Shown: one piece after another, positions 34,101-46,400 of the stretch | How the letters are laid out: every line of letters begins with the position of its first letter | Numbering within the stretch: the first letter of the stretch is position 1 | Origin: Tetrapyrgos nigripes | Lineage: Eukaryota; Basidiomycota; Agaricomycetes; Agaricales; Campanellaceae | DNA: 64,000 nt | Direction: 5' to 3' | Assembly: GCA_013368315.1 (NCBI GenBank) | Contig: JAACJM010000013.1 | Coordinates: 682,001 to 746,000, forward strand | Translations under genes and position numbers: made by a program | Notes under the pieces: generated by a model | What the model saw: only the letters and a program-made list of their open reading frames with translations | The model's database searches: none | What the model was told of the DNA's origin: nothing

Positions 34101-34193
34101 AGAGTATTTACAAAGTGAGTGGTGATTGTTTAGGGCATTCAATGGGCGAGTCAAGGCCCTAAGATATAGTGATGTAGACAGCGTAGCAAGCAA
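31167..34193 (-). CDS. TRL1: Fungal tRNA ligase (ligase, kinase, cyclic phosphodiesterase)
   Basis: Trl1 joins tRNA exons after intron removal and also ligates HAC1-type mRNA in the unfolded protein response. The ligase domain has the nucleotidyl-lysine motif in ILSLKSNGCIIFIG; the central kinase has a P-loop split by an intron (PIAIPGC joined to GKTTLA); the C-terminal phosphodiesterase has the two HxT motifs (HVTLVHKNSF and LHITVGTENDK). The order and three domains match fungal Trl1. The likely canonical start is MSAANPNILSHPLAK at 34043; an in-frame ATG at 34193 adds 50 residues rich in Arg, Ser, Thr and Leu without acids until the end, like a mitochondrial presequence. The KxxG lysine and both HxT motifs are intact. 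Confidence 0.93.
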
Positions 34194-34593
34194 GGCGTTT
34201 TAAGGCTTGTTAGAATATTCGATATGAGTCACTGCACAGATGCGAGTCACGATCAAAGACGTCTATAAAGTGACTAACTTTGATGTTTCCAGTGTATTTA
34301 TGACACAATGAGGGTGCTGTGTGGTCGAGTCAGATGCAGCAGAGAGAAGCACAGCAGTGGTACCCACCAATAAATACTGAAGGACACAAGGTCAAACCTT
34401 TCTCTTCACGCAGCGATACTTGCGTTGATTAGAAAAATAAAGACTAAAGAAAAATAAAGGATTGACGCGTTATTTGTGCCAAAACCAAACAACTCGGTCA
34501 TGTAGTAATACTAACAGACGCGTCGCAATTTTTCGTGCTCCTGAATACTCTAGAATTATGCCAGTATATATGTGACTACGGTAGAGAATAAGA
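34194..34593. other. Intergenic between TRL1 and uL29m
   Basis: AT-rich sequence with the TRL1 upstream region and the uL29m 3' end (AAAAATAAAG-type motifs near 34434-34456). No gene is seen. Confidence 0.5.
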
Positions 34594-35747
34594 TCATGAC
34601 TGATTCCTTCCACCACCTCCAGACGTCTTGCCGAACAAACCAGCAGTCACTGCTTCTGAAGCACTCTCCCCTGTAGCCGGTCGATCAGCTTGACTGACTT
34701 CGGCCGGTGTTGGCTTGGCTTTTGGTTTTGAAGATGCGGCCTTGGTCGTCGGAGGGTCCATAGAACCTGCATCTGTCCGTTCTGTCTTCACTTCCGTGAC
34801 CGTCTCGACAACCTCAACCTTCACGGAGTCAACTGGGGTAGCGTTCACATCTGTAACGGCTTCAACGACCTCAGCCGTCTCGATGTCTTCGGTGGAGACA
34901 CGGCTCTCAGCTCTAGCTGCTGCTGCTGCTGCCCTTTTTTTGGCTCGTTTCTTCTCCTGATACTCCCGTCTTCTCATCAGGTATGCACGATCCTTGTTGA
35001 ACTGGGTTCTTTGATGTTCCAAGACAAGATTGTCCAGATGTTCTTCCTTTTTCTCTTCAGCGATCCGTAAGGCTCCTTCGTACGCGAGACGCCGTTCGTT
35101 AATGACAGCTTTGATATGAGCCATGGATTTTCGACACTAGGTGGAGAGGTATTAGACTCGCAATCATGCCAAAGTAGCAAGAGTATCCTTACTTGTCGTT
35201 TTTTGTAGCTGAAGCTGAGTAAAATTCTGGGAACACCAAGACGCCTCATTTCTTCTTCCTGCGTCGCCAGTAAATTTCGTTCCCTCAAAAGAACATACCA
35301 CAACGTATGCAAGTCTCGAAAGCTCTTGAGACGTAACTCGGACGCTTTCCAAGATCGCCCTGTGATTGTTCAGCTATCCGGCAAAGAAATCATCACAAAT
35401 GGAGCCATACCGGATTGTGCTCGTTCCATGTATAGACTTCCTCCCAACGTTTCATACCGAGCCTCCCCTTCCAACGCTTCACCTTCGTTTTTCGGCGCCC
35501 TTTTACGGAAGAAACCATACAAGCCGTGATCTTCTCTAACAGGAACACGATTTCCTAGTTGTATGGGAGCGACGGATTGTGGTGACGAAGGCAGAGCTGA
35601 AATTGCATTCGAGGGCGGAGTGGGTGAGATGGAGCCGTGAGGGGGAGCAGATTTCAAACTCTGTGCGGTAGGGGCCGGGACAACCTCAGCAAAAGATCTC
35701 GTAAAACGAGCGGCTGGACATCTGGTATGGCGTAGAAGAGTGAGCAT
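34594..35747 (-). CDS. MRPL4: Mitochondrial large ribosomal subunit protein uL29m (MRPL47/Mrpl4 family)
   Basis: Three exons (35747-35411, 35359-35193, 35136-34594) close in phase to 348 residues. The N-terminus [20 protein letters not shown] is a mitochondrial presequence. The core reads [70 protein letters not shown] and [10 protein letters not shown], the MRP-L47 signature. The Ala/Val/Thr/Glu-rich C-terminal tail of about 100 residues is longer than in animal homologues, as is usual in fungi. It acts at the mitoribosome exit-tunnel region. Confidence 0.92.
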
Positions 35748-35820
35748 AGCGTTGCTCCCGAGAGAGGAAAAAGTTTGACCGCGTCTGCTTACTAAGCTGT
35801 ACCGCTGGTTGCACCTCAGA

Positions 35821-35843
35821 GCTCAAGCGCTCAAGCGCTCAAG
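35821..35843. repeat. Short GCTCAAGC tandem repeat
   Basis: About two and a half 9-bp units (GCTCAAGCG / CTCAAGCG) upstream of the uL29m start and downstream of the F-box gene; otherwise the 250-bp gap is unremarkable. Confidence 0.7.
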
Positions 35844-35998
35844 GGCAAGCTCCATCTGCCAGACATACTTATTGTACAGTATATACTGTAGTTCTATGAG
35901 ATATATTGTAAAACACTACCTATTCATTGCATAAAAGTGAGAAGTAGATCTACCACGGGGGAAATTCGTAGAAAACACAGGCTCCTCATTCTGGAAAG

Positions 35999-37138
35999 CT
36001 AAGCGTGAGCTAGTCGTGAAATGACGCAAACGCTAGAATAACGCACCGGCCACAGACCCGTCTTTCTTAGTTGCATTGTAATGTTTTGAGAGCAACATTT
36101 CTCTTCCAGGACATTGTATCGTGTTTGACTCCGAAGAGATTCGTCGCTGCTGAAGGTCCTGAGGTTCGGAAGGGAGACAATGAGATTCTCAATGTCGACC
36201 ACGTCACAGCGAGCGATACAGAGGTGCTCAATCGTTGAAGGTGCGTTGTCCAGTCGCAACATGTTTGGCAACCCCAAAAGGATGAGTTCTCGGAGGTGAC
36301 TACATGATTTGATGACATCGAGAGTGGTGACGTTGTATCGCATGATTCGCAGCGACTCGATATGCGGGCAAAGCAAACGCAGTTGGTCTTTGATGCTAGA
36401 GCTGGGGGGATCTCGCATTTCGAGAATACGAAGGAAACCAATCGAGTGGGCAGTCAGCCACTCAAATGTGGCTGTAGGTAAACTGCGCGACATCACCAAC
36501 TCGTAGAGTTTGTGCTTCGGTGTGGAAATAGGGTGTACAACGACTTCAACTCCTACTGTCAAGAAGCAAACGGATGGGAAAATCTCCAAGAGTTCGAAAA
36601 GAATCGGCGACTGGGAACTGCATTCCACCAATTTCAGTGCCTGTAGATTGGATGGAAGAGAGGAATGCATATTGCTGATTTCCAATGAAATAACTCCTAG
36701 GAACCGTACACTAAGTTCATACAGGTTCGTGCAATGTGCCATGAAAAACCAGAAGTCTTTCATTCTGCACATGACGCGAGATGCCGTTGCAGAAGACCAG
36801 TGAGCGATGGAGACTGAAGACTCGTCGTCTGGAATCAGTCGGAGGTCCAGAATCCTCACGTATCCAAGTAGCGTGGCTCGACGAGCAGGGTCAGAGTATG
36901 GATCAGAGAATGATTTAGCAAGACGGCCGCATGCTCTTTCGGTGATATGGTTGAAGAGGAAGGTTTGAGCTGGTGTGCGCCACGCAGTCCCAATTAGCGA
37001 AGCTCCTGCCAAAGTCTTGTAGTCCGGGGACCTGGACAAGAAAATGGTATGTACTACATCATTGCTGTAGTACACATGCTCCAGTATGGTGATTATGAGC
37101 TCGACAGGAAGGTTTGGAGCAGGCATCGAGCTTGTCAT
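35999..37138 (-). CDS. Agaric F-box protein with leucine-rich C-terminal region
   Basis: A single exon of 379 residues. The N-terminus MPAPNLPVELIITILEHVYY, followed by TLAGASLIGTAWRTPAQTFL and FNHITE, is the F-box form common in agaricomycete expanded families. The rest has repeated leucine-rich units (LYELSVRFLGVISLE, NLQALKLVEC, LRILEMRDP, HIESLRIMRYN, LRELILLGLP), as in LRR-type substrate receptors. It probably links an SCF ubiquitin ligase to an unknown substrate. It is divergent from RAD50, 158 bp between starts. Confidence 0.8.
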   Translation of the reverse strand: MTSSMPAPNLPVELIITILEHVYYSNDVVHTIFLSRSPDYKTLAGASLIGTAWRTPAQTFLFNHITERACGRLAKSFSDPYSDPARRATLLGYVRILDLRLIPDDESSVSIAHWSSATASRVMCRMKDFWFFMAHCTNLYELSVRFLGVISLEISNMHSSLPSNLQALKLVECSSQSPILFELLEIFPSVCFLTVGVEVVVHPISTPKHKLYELVMSRSLPTATFEWLTAHSIGFLRILEMRDPPSSSIKDQLRLLCPHIESLRIMRYNVTTLDVIKSCSHLRELILLGLPNMLRLDNAPSTIEHLCIARCDVVDIENLIVSLPNLRTFSSDESLRSQTRYNVLEEKCCSQNITMQLRKTGLWPVRYSSVCVISRLAHA

Positions 37139-37296
37139 TTCAATGTGATCACGAGGCTATGCGGAACATACACGCCTCGGTCACAAAAGTCGTGATCTGT
37201 GACGGACTGTGACACCGAGTCCGGACACGCTCTGAAAAAAGGAGTCAGACCTTCGACTCAACCACCATCCACTGAAAACTTCTCCCCTTCGATGAA

Positions 37297-40200
37297 ATGG
37301 CGGCATCATTGAACAAGCTAGCTATCCGTGGAATACGTTCCTTTGACGACAAACAAATCTCCGTCATCGAGTTCTTCACACCCGTAACTGTGATCGTTGG
37401 GCACAATGGTAGTGGCAAGACGACTATCATCGAATGCTTGAAGTACGCGACTACCGGTGATCAGCCTCCAAACACGCGGGGTGGCGCCTTCGTTCACGAC
37501 CCGAAAATGGCGAATGAGAAGGAAGTTAAAGCGCAGGTTAAACTGCGTTTCAATGCCGCAAATGGGACTAGGATGTTGGCTGTAAGGAACTTGAGTGTTA
37601 CAGTGAAGAAGACGAGTGGTTTGACGATGAAGACGTTGGAGAGTATTTTGGCAGTGGCTGACGGGAATACGGACAAGGGTAGCAAGGTGTCATTTTTTTT
37701 TACCATGCTTGACTTATCAATATTGAAGCTTTCTTGAAGCGTGGTGTTATCTCCACAAAATGCGCCGAAATGGATACCGAGATACCCCAGCTATTGGGTG
37801 TGTCGAAGTCGGTTTTGGAAAATGTCATATTCTGTCACCAAGAGGATTCCTACTGGCCGCTCGCCGAACCTGCTGCACTGAAGAAGAAATTCGACGATAT
37901 ATTCGAGGCAACGAGGTAATTTGGATAATTCTGGCTACGTATGATTACTAAATGCGCTCCAGATACACGAAAGCACTAGACAACATCAAGGCACTGCGTA
38001 AAGATCGAGTGGCCGAACTGAAAGCAGAGAAGGCACGATTGGAAGGCTTAGCAAGAGAAAAGGCACATGCAGACAAGCTTCGCGGACGTATCACTGAACT
38101 CAACTCTACAATCGCGTCCAAAGAGATTCAGTATGACGAGACGAAGAAGGAATATGATGCACAGGTAGAATCTAATGTCAAGCTGTATGAATATTCGACA
38201 AAGTTTCGGGAGATGTACGCCAAAGTCGCCCTTTTGGAGGACAAGAAATCTGGCTACAAAGAAGATTTGGCTCAGGCCAAGCTTAATATCCAGGTGATAG
38301 AAGGTGAGGGAGCCCGCCATTCCTTCATGCAAATGCTCAGTTTCTCTTAGGGTCCGACGAGGAACTGGCCCAGCGTTTAGTCACCTACAATGAACATGTC
38401 ACCGAGCAAAAATCTCGTCGTGTCAAGGAGCAGGGTACCAAGCAAGACTTGGAAGAAGCGTTGGAGAATGCTCGCAGCAAGCATTCCGATCTCATTGCAG
38501 AGAAAGCAAATGCTCAGGCTCAGGCTGACGTACGTTGATGACCGATTCGTTTGACGTGAGTGATGACTTACTTTTCTTCCCTAGGCCCATCAACTCCGCC
38601 TCAAGGAACGAGAGTTGTTGATCAAGGAAATCAGCGACCGACACCGAATGAAAACGGCCGGTTCCGATTTCCAAGACTCATCCAAGGTCGCAGACTTTAT
38701 CGCAAGACTTCATGAGACGACGAAGAAACAGCAGCGCGAACTGGAGAAACTGGAGGTATCACTTGCTATACTATTGGTTTTTGTGTAGTCGCTGACCTAC
38801 TCTGCGTTGCCAGGCAGACCGGAGAGCCAAACAAGATAACTTCAACCTCAAGATGAAGCAGCTTACCAGCGAATTGGCGAAACAAAAGGCTGCTCGTGAT
38901 AGCTTCCGGGATCAGATAGCAAGCCCACTCTCCTACCTCTCACTACTCTTTGCTCACCGTTCTCATAACAGAGCGACAGGAACAAATCCATCACCGCAGC
39001 TGAAGACGCGCTAGATCAATGTCAAGATATCCCTGCCGACTTGGAATCCATCGTTCAAGACATCGAAGAGAGAGACAAGCGCGTGGACAAGGTCAAACTA
39101 GATATCCAGAATACCAAATATGAGGAGAGAGTTGGCCAGAACACGGAGCAACGGCGAGCCCTGGAGCACAGACGAGATGATCTCAACGCAGAATTCATAG
39201 CGCTGAACTCCCAAAGTGAAATGCGTGCCAAGCTCGACTTGAAGCGAAAAGATGTCAAGTCCAAGACGACCGAGATCAATTCTACGTGAGTTGTCTTCTC
39301 AAGGAGTTTGAATACATGACAAGTTAAGACTTTCCTTTCAGCATTAAAAACGCGAACAAGAAGTACCGTGAAATGATCGGGGAAGATGCCAAAGCGGAGA
39401 CCTTTGAAGCTGACGTTGGTCGTATCGACAAGCAAGTATTGTCATCATCCAGTCTACGTTTGTTGTTCACATTTTGATTCCAGAGAAAAAGAAGACAAGT
39501 TAGCTGCCCTCGAAACTGTATTCAACCAGGCTAACTCGGAACACCATGAGGCAAAGGCGAAGTTGACAGCACAGGAAGCCCAGATGAAAGATCACAAGGA
39601 GCAGGTCAAAGGTAATGACTTCCTGTTCACTTGTACTTTTTTTCTTCTGATCATCCACTCCAGGACTCCGGGAAAAAATACAGAAAGAGCTTGAGCAGAC
39701 CAGTTTTGATACTGTGGATGAGGCCATGAAAGACACAATGCGGGAGATGGGTATTGCTAAGGCGTAAGTTAAATATGACATGATCACCCTCAAAACTCAT
39801 CTCGTAATATCTTTTCAAGAGCTCTCAATGCGTCTGGCGGAGGCCAGATTTATGAACACTTGCTGGAGGCCGGGAGGAAGTCCAAGAAATGTACAGCTTG
39901 CAACCGTGCCTTCAAAGGTGCAGACATGGAATTCTTTGAGAAATATGTCAGTGATTTTTGTTCAAGTCGGTGAGGATGCTAGTATTGATAGCATTGATGC
40001 CTTTTTCCTTCCAGCTTACCGAGCAAATCGAGAAAAACTCGTCCGAAGCTATCAAGAAGAAACAAGAGGAAATCGAAGGTTGGGAAGAGGAACTTTCCAT
40101 CTTACAAGAGCTCGTCCCGGTCGAAGTAGCCAAAAACCAACTCGAACTCGAGCGCATACCAGACTTGACTAAGAAGATGGCTGAGCAGGAAGAGATTGTG

Positions 40201-42411
40201 GCCAAGAAAAGCAAGACCGTAGAAGAGGTATGATAATTCGGAGCCACTTATGGATGAAGCTCACTTTTGCGTTTTAGGCTAGGGAGGCAGTTCTTGCTGC
40301 TAGGAGGGAGCAAAAAGAGATGCAGGCCCTGAAAGATCACGCCAAGACTATCGCCCGACTTCAGAAAGACCTTGATGGTCTGCAGCAAGAAGTGGAGAGT
40401 CTCGAGCGTGACTTGTTATCTACAGGCTCTACCAAGACGGTCGAGGATGTACAATCGGAATTAGAGACATTGGCGGCCGAATTGTGAGTCTTCGATGATG
40501 CCACACTCGGCATTCAAACTGAATTTTCTTCGCGTTTCCTCAAATAGGCGTACACTCGAAAAGGAAAGTCAGAACATTTCGAAAGAACGTGACCGTCAGA
40601 ATCAAGCTCTCCGAAGCTTGGAGAACGAGGTCTACAACAAGAAACTGAAGGAAAAGGATATGAGGAGTAAGCTCAAAGAAAAGGAGACATTTGAGTTGCA
40701 AATTGAGAAGTGGAAGAACGAGATTGCAGCCTCTACGGCAAAACTCAAGGTTGGCGTCAACTTATTTTTGGCCACTCGATTTATTTTCGACTTATAATCT
40801 TTCAGGACACCGAAACACATGTTGCAGAAGCTCAAGGCCCTATCAAAGCTCTTGAGTCTGAATACGAGGAGCAGCAAAAGGATCTGGACGAGAAAATCTC
40901 GACCGTCTCTCAAGACGGACAACAGCTTAACTTCAGCAAAGACAAGCTTGATGTGGCGCAGAAGCAAATTGAAAAGTAAGTCTCGTTTCAGCATATGGCA
41001 TTATCACGCTGACATGAAGTCTGCCAGGTACGTTCAGCAGAAGAGAGGGCAACTTTTGAAGGAGTACGAAGTCAAACTCGAACAGTCTCAAGCCGAAATC
41101 AAGGATCTCAACAGACGTCTGGAAGAATGTCGGAAGAGGATCAGCGAAATTGATAAGGACATCAACGAAGGTGGATCTTACCTCTTCAATCTACGAGAGA
41201 ACCAACGAGTGCGTAAACTGGAGAAGCAGATCGTCGACACACAGAAAGAGATAGACGAGTTTGACATGGAGGAAGCTGCCAAAGCACGACGTATCTTCAA
41301 AGAAAAATGGGAACCTGCCAAAGCGAGGGAAACGGCACTTCAGGGCGAGGTTTGTCATCTCGATATATCTCAGGCCAACGTCGCTTACTTGCCTCCTAGT
41401 ACTCCCACATAGCGGGAGAAATCAGCTCTCATCGCACTCAGCTTAAGACTTGGGAAAGTGATCTGAAGGACTTCAAGGATGTCGTCAAAAACTACACCGA
41501 CCAACTGATCAAAGTGAAGGTATTGTATCAGTCTTTGAACTCCTAAGTTTCTCCATTTGACAACTCTGCTAGATGTCTGACATGGCCAACAACGATCTGG
41601 AGAAATATGCCAAGGCCCTCGACAAGTATGCCAACTTTGTTTCTCTCTTCCTTAAACACGTTGAAGATATGCGATGTTTCCAGTGCTATCATGAAATACC
41701 ACACACTGAAGATGGAGGAAGTGAATGACACTATGAGGCATCTTTGGAACAAGACTTATCAAGGAACTGGTGCGCTGATCGCATTCGTCTCTTTCGCTCG
41801 CTATTGACGTACTTTTAGACATTGACGGAATTAAGATACGCTCCGACGTCGAAGGTGGCGCTTCGAAGAGGTCGTATAACTATCGCGTGCGTATTCAGTC
41901 AAGATTGACTTTCTGCATTTCATCGAGATACTCCCTAAATCAGGTTGTGATGACGAAAGACCAGGTAGAAATGGATATGCGTGGACGTTGTTCTGCTGGA
42001 CAAAAGATGCTGGCTTCTATCATCATTCGGCTTGCATTATCTGATTCGTTCGGTCAAAACTGCGGTATACTGGCGTTGGATGAGCCGACTAATGCTCTTG
42101 ACACGGAGAATATCGATGCCCTGGCATCAAGCTTGGTGGAGTAGGTATCTGATTTTGACGGCTAGTCCAAGGCTTACCGTGTGCTTTCTCCAGTATCATC
42201 AATGAGCGGAAAAATCACGCCAACTTCCAGCTGATCATCATCACCCACGACGAGAACTTCCTTCGGAAACTTGGGCAAAGCGATGTTATGGAGTATTACT
42301 GGTGTGTCTATCCTTTGTTTGCTTGTTGCGGGTTCTGAGAAGAGTCATTCTAGGCGAGTCTCCAGAGATGCTCGACAGAAATCAGTGATTGAACGCCAGA
42401 GGTTCCGGTAG
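37297..42411 (+). CDS. RAD50: DNA double-strand break repair ATPase Rad50
   Basis: Rad50 is the SMC-like ATPase of the Mre11-Rad50-Nbs1 complex. The start [18 protein letters not shown] precedes Walker A GHNGSGKT at residues 35-42. About 20 exons follow with long Glu/Lys/Gln coiled coils, the zinc hook [14 protein letters not shown] (CxxC, near 39890) at the centre, and returning coiled coil. The distal ATPase lobe has the signature [12 protein letters not shown], Walker [14 protein letters not shown] and the switch [12 protein letters not shown]; the C-terminus is VIERQRFR. All catalytic motifs are intact. Expected length is about 1,300 residues. Not every intron was fixed, but neighbouring exons join in phase wherever I checked. 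Confidence 0.95.
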
Positions 42412-43465
42412 GATGGATGACTCTGACACTTCCCATTTTGTTCTTTGCAGCTTTCACTGCTTTGCCACGAGCGCATGTTAGTATAATGCTCACCAGTTTT
42501 ACGTGTATATACATATACTGTATTTTTACTTATCCCTAGTTCAAAACCCGTCACTCATATATTTGGCACATTGACGAGTCGAAGCTCCTTGGTCCACGAA
42601 GCTGCCAACGCAATTTCTCTCACCTCAAGTTCGTTATGCGACAAGCAAAGTCCGAGACTTAACCCGCACCTTGTTCCCATTCGTCTCCCGGAAATTCTGA
42701 CTGACAGCGTCAGCACATAATGTTATTGCGCAGAGGTCAGGTTGCCCCCCCACATTTGCTTGCAAAATGCAGGACATAGTTCGCGTGGGAGGTGCAGATG
42801 CCTTTATGGTATGGTCATTTCAATCATATCACCTTCTTAGCGTCCTTCTGCAAAACATGGCCGACAATCTTCCTTTGGCTTCGAAGACGTATGTAACGGA
42901 CATGTAGCGATTTTGGCTTGTGCATGAAGGGTAAAAAGTACGAGTCGAGGAACGAATTCAAGCAGAACTGAGTCCGGTCGGAGGCAATGACAACGATACG
43001 CGCTCGAGGCAGCTTCTGAACAGCTTGCAATTGACTGTTGGTTATAGTCAGAGAAGCGACATGTACTTTGCCTCGGTAGGGGACTTGGCTGGTGAAGGAC
43101 CAACGACGATTACTGTAAATTTTTTGGGGTTTTACTCTGAAGGTCCCACGTATATCGCGTCGCTGTTGTCAAAGTCACCGTCTCATTCCAACTCCTCCAG
43201 GGCACGCATGGCGGCATATGCGACTATCTCCAAGTATGGCATTCTCATATGATACTCATTTCAGATAGCCTTGGTCTTTTCTTGGCCCTTGCGGGGCAAT
43301 ATCGGTTGCAGCGTACAGACCAGCTCGAAACTTTTAGGTTCCTTTCCTGACGCTTTCAAGTTCCTCCGAGGGGCCGAGATGCTGTTATCCCTTTCCTTTG
43401 ACATCATTCTTTCGCGAGGCACATTTAAAGGGCAATGATACAAAGCAGAAACTCAACGAGACAAC
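42412..43465. other. Long intergenic region with a coding remnant
   Basis: This follows RAD50 and precedes the adenylation/reductase gene. The first 380 bp show nothing. Bases 42824-43255 hold a decayed minus-strand coding remnant (listed separately); the remainder would contain the promoter of the next gene, with CATTTAAA near 43420. Confidence 0.5.
42824..43255 (-). pseudogene. Possible decayed protein-coding remnant
   Basis: On the minus strand, short stretches look protein-like but are interrupted: MRMPYLEIVAYAAMRALEEL then a stop, DGDFDNSDAIYVGPSE then a stop, FTVIVVGPSPAKSPTEAKYM, and in another frame ARIVVIASDRTQFCLNSFLD followed by SYFLPFMHKPKSLHVRYIRL. The succession suggests one former gene with two stops and a frame change. 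I do not recognise the family. Confidence 0.35.
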
Positions 43466-46400
43466 ATGGACTCCTTGAGGAATCTCCTTCCTGAGGATCG
43501 CGCTTGCTTCCATGAATACGGTTGGGGCGATCTCTTTCCATCTCCTTTCAAATGCGTCCATCACGCCTTTGCTACTCATGTCGCTTCTCATCCTAACGCT
43601 GTCGCCGTCGAAAACTTCCAGGAGACGATCACCTATGCAGAATTGGACAGGCTCTCTGATTGCTTCGCAGTCCGACTGCGGCGCGAGGGAGTCGTACGGC
43701 ATTCTCGTGTCTGTCTCATTGTGGAACGCTCCATTCTTATGGTTGCAGCAATTTTGGGAATCTTGAAGACGGGCAGTGCTTATATTCCTCTGGATGGGAA
43801 TGTTGTCTCGAGCAAATCGCTGGAGCATGTTCTTCGTGATTCTGGTGCTGCTTGTATCCTTACCCTTCGTAAATTTTTGGAACGCATCCACTCCCCTTCT
43901 CCGATACTGTCCCTGGAGGATATGGAGTCTGAATGCGCAGGAGACGATGCTCGTCATCGACTCGAAGATCAATCTTGCGGAGAAGACAGTCTCTACATCA
44001 TCTATACTAGCGGTATGCTAGCCTTCGGCCGAAAACCATTTCGTCCTGCTCACAGTTTACCCAGGCACGACCGGCGTTCCCAAGGGAGTTGAAGTGACGC
44101 ATGGAAACGTTACCAATTGTGAGCCATTGTTTTCATTGTCAATGTATAGTGCTAACCAAGTTCGCAGTGGTCACACTTGCTCCCGGAAATCTAGGAATGA
44201 CGCATGGTACTCGAGTGTCTCAGCTGATGAACATAGGATTCGATATGGCTCAATGGGTTTGTCGTTGAACCTTCATTAGCTCCCGTTCATTCTTTGTCTC
44301 ATACTCGTCACTATTTCAGGAAATCTTGGGGTCTCTATGCAACGGTGCTACATTATGTCTTCGCGGTAAGACGTCTAAAGAGTGGCGTGCAGTTATGAAG
44401 ACAGTGGATGTGGTCATAGCTACGCCGTCCATGATGTTGCCACATGAACCATCTGACTATCCGAACATAAAGATCGTAGCTGTAGCTGGAGAAGCTTGTC
44501 CACAAGGTGAGATATTCAAATATCCATTCCGGATCTATGCTAAATTGCGGGATGATGGCAGCACTCGCTGATAAGTGGGCTTTATACGTTGAGTTCTACA
44601 ACAATTGTGGGCCAACTGAAGTACGTATACACCCGGATCTCTATAGGTGCCGCTCAACATTAATCTTAGACTACAATTGTGAACACTATGCACGTCCATC
44701 TGCCAGGAGATGGGATGAGTATTGGGAAGCCTACTCCGAACAACACCGTTTATATCTTGGATGACGACATGCAGCCGTTACCTATTGGCCAACCAGGCCT
44801 CATGTGGGCTGGAGGGAAATGTGTATCAGTTGGATACGTCAACCTCCCGGAGAAGACGAATGAGCGTTACAAGAAAGATCCATTTGTAACAGACAAGTGC
44901 GTACGCTGCTTATATGCTTTTCTATTGACTGAGTTGTCATTTCAGAAACGCTCGTATGTTCAATACAGGTGATATTGGGTAGGGTGTCAATTCGTTGTAT
45001 GACAAGGAATGTATCCGTTGACCTTTCGTTCATCTGCAGCCGATGGCGCTCCGACGGCACCTTGGAACACCTTGGGCGGATAGATGATCAGGTCAAGGTT
45101 AAGGTCAGTGTCCTACTAGCATTTTCTTTGGGGATCTTGTCTGAATCTCAGTTGGATGTGTAGGGGTTCCGTGTAGAGTTGGACGGTGTGGCGTCGGCAA
45201 TGGAGGTATGTCTTGTCGACGCGAGCGATGGTTAGCGTGGACTTATTTAATCGTTAGACATGCCCTCAAGTGAAAGCTGCCGTGGCCTCTTAGTTGAGGA
45301 TACTCTCTTCGGATTCGTCATTCCCGAAAACGTTCTCCCAACAGACGTGATTGCAGCTGTATCAAAGATACAACCCTACTATGCAGTTCCATCTCGCGTT
45401 CTATCCCTCTCAAATTTCCCGGAGACAACGTACGTCGTTGATCCGTATTGGGCACGAACCTTACTCATTCTTATACAGAAATGGCAAGAGGGATAAGAAG
45501 GCTCTTCGCCAATTTGCCATCGACGCGCTCAACAAAGAGAAGGAGGAAGCAGTGCAAATCATCAAGTCTAACGAGGAGTTGTCGGAGAAGGTGAAGACTG
45601 CGTGGCTAGAATTGCCCCCTTTAATCTACAAGAAAGACGATACTGTTCGGGACGGACTCACTCTTTCCACTACAATCCCTGCTCTTGGTACTGTGCGCGC
45701 AATGTCCTCCAACTCCTCTACCTCGGAATCTTCCTCTGTCACCGACGAAAAGGCTTTAGCATGGGAAGGTTATCTCGACGACATGTTACCGGAGAAGACT
45801 CAGGGACGCCGGACTAGAAACTTGCGACACCAAATTTTTACTCTTTATCGACGGCTGTTCGGCGTCGTCTTTATCGTCAACATGTCCATATTTATTGCGT
45901 TCCTGGTGCACGGTGCTGCAGTTCCTCATTTAGGAGAGGTTGTCATCGCCAATCTGTGCTGTGCAATCCTTATGCGCCAGGACTATGTCATCAACGCCTT
46001 TTTCAACGTATTTTGCGCTGTGCCAACTTCGTGAGTACTGATGATGAACTCTTCTTTTAACCTTGCTCGTTAAGCTCATCATTTGGAACTACACAGCTGG
46101 CCCCTTGCAATACGCCGGGTGTGCGCGAGGGTTTACCACATTGGGGGATTGCATTCTGGCTGTACGTGAACGAGTGACCATTCGCTGAGGTTTTTTACTG
46201 AGAACTATGTTCAGGTGCCATTTCCGGAGTAATCTGGCTGATCCTGTTTACGATAAAGGCTACAAGGGACTTTGCTGAAGGAGGACAGGTATGTTTGTGT
46301 GCTGAACCAAATTGTGATGACTTATGCCTGCTGCCCGCAGACTTCGGTCGTGACTCTCGCGATTACATACGTAGTGATGATGTTCTTGTTTGCTATCGTC

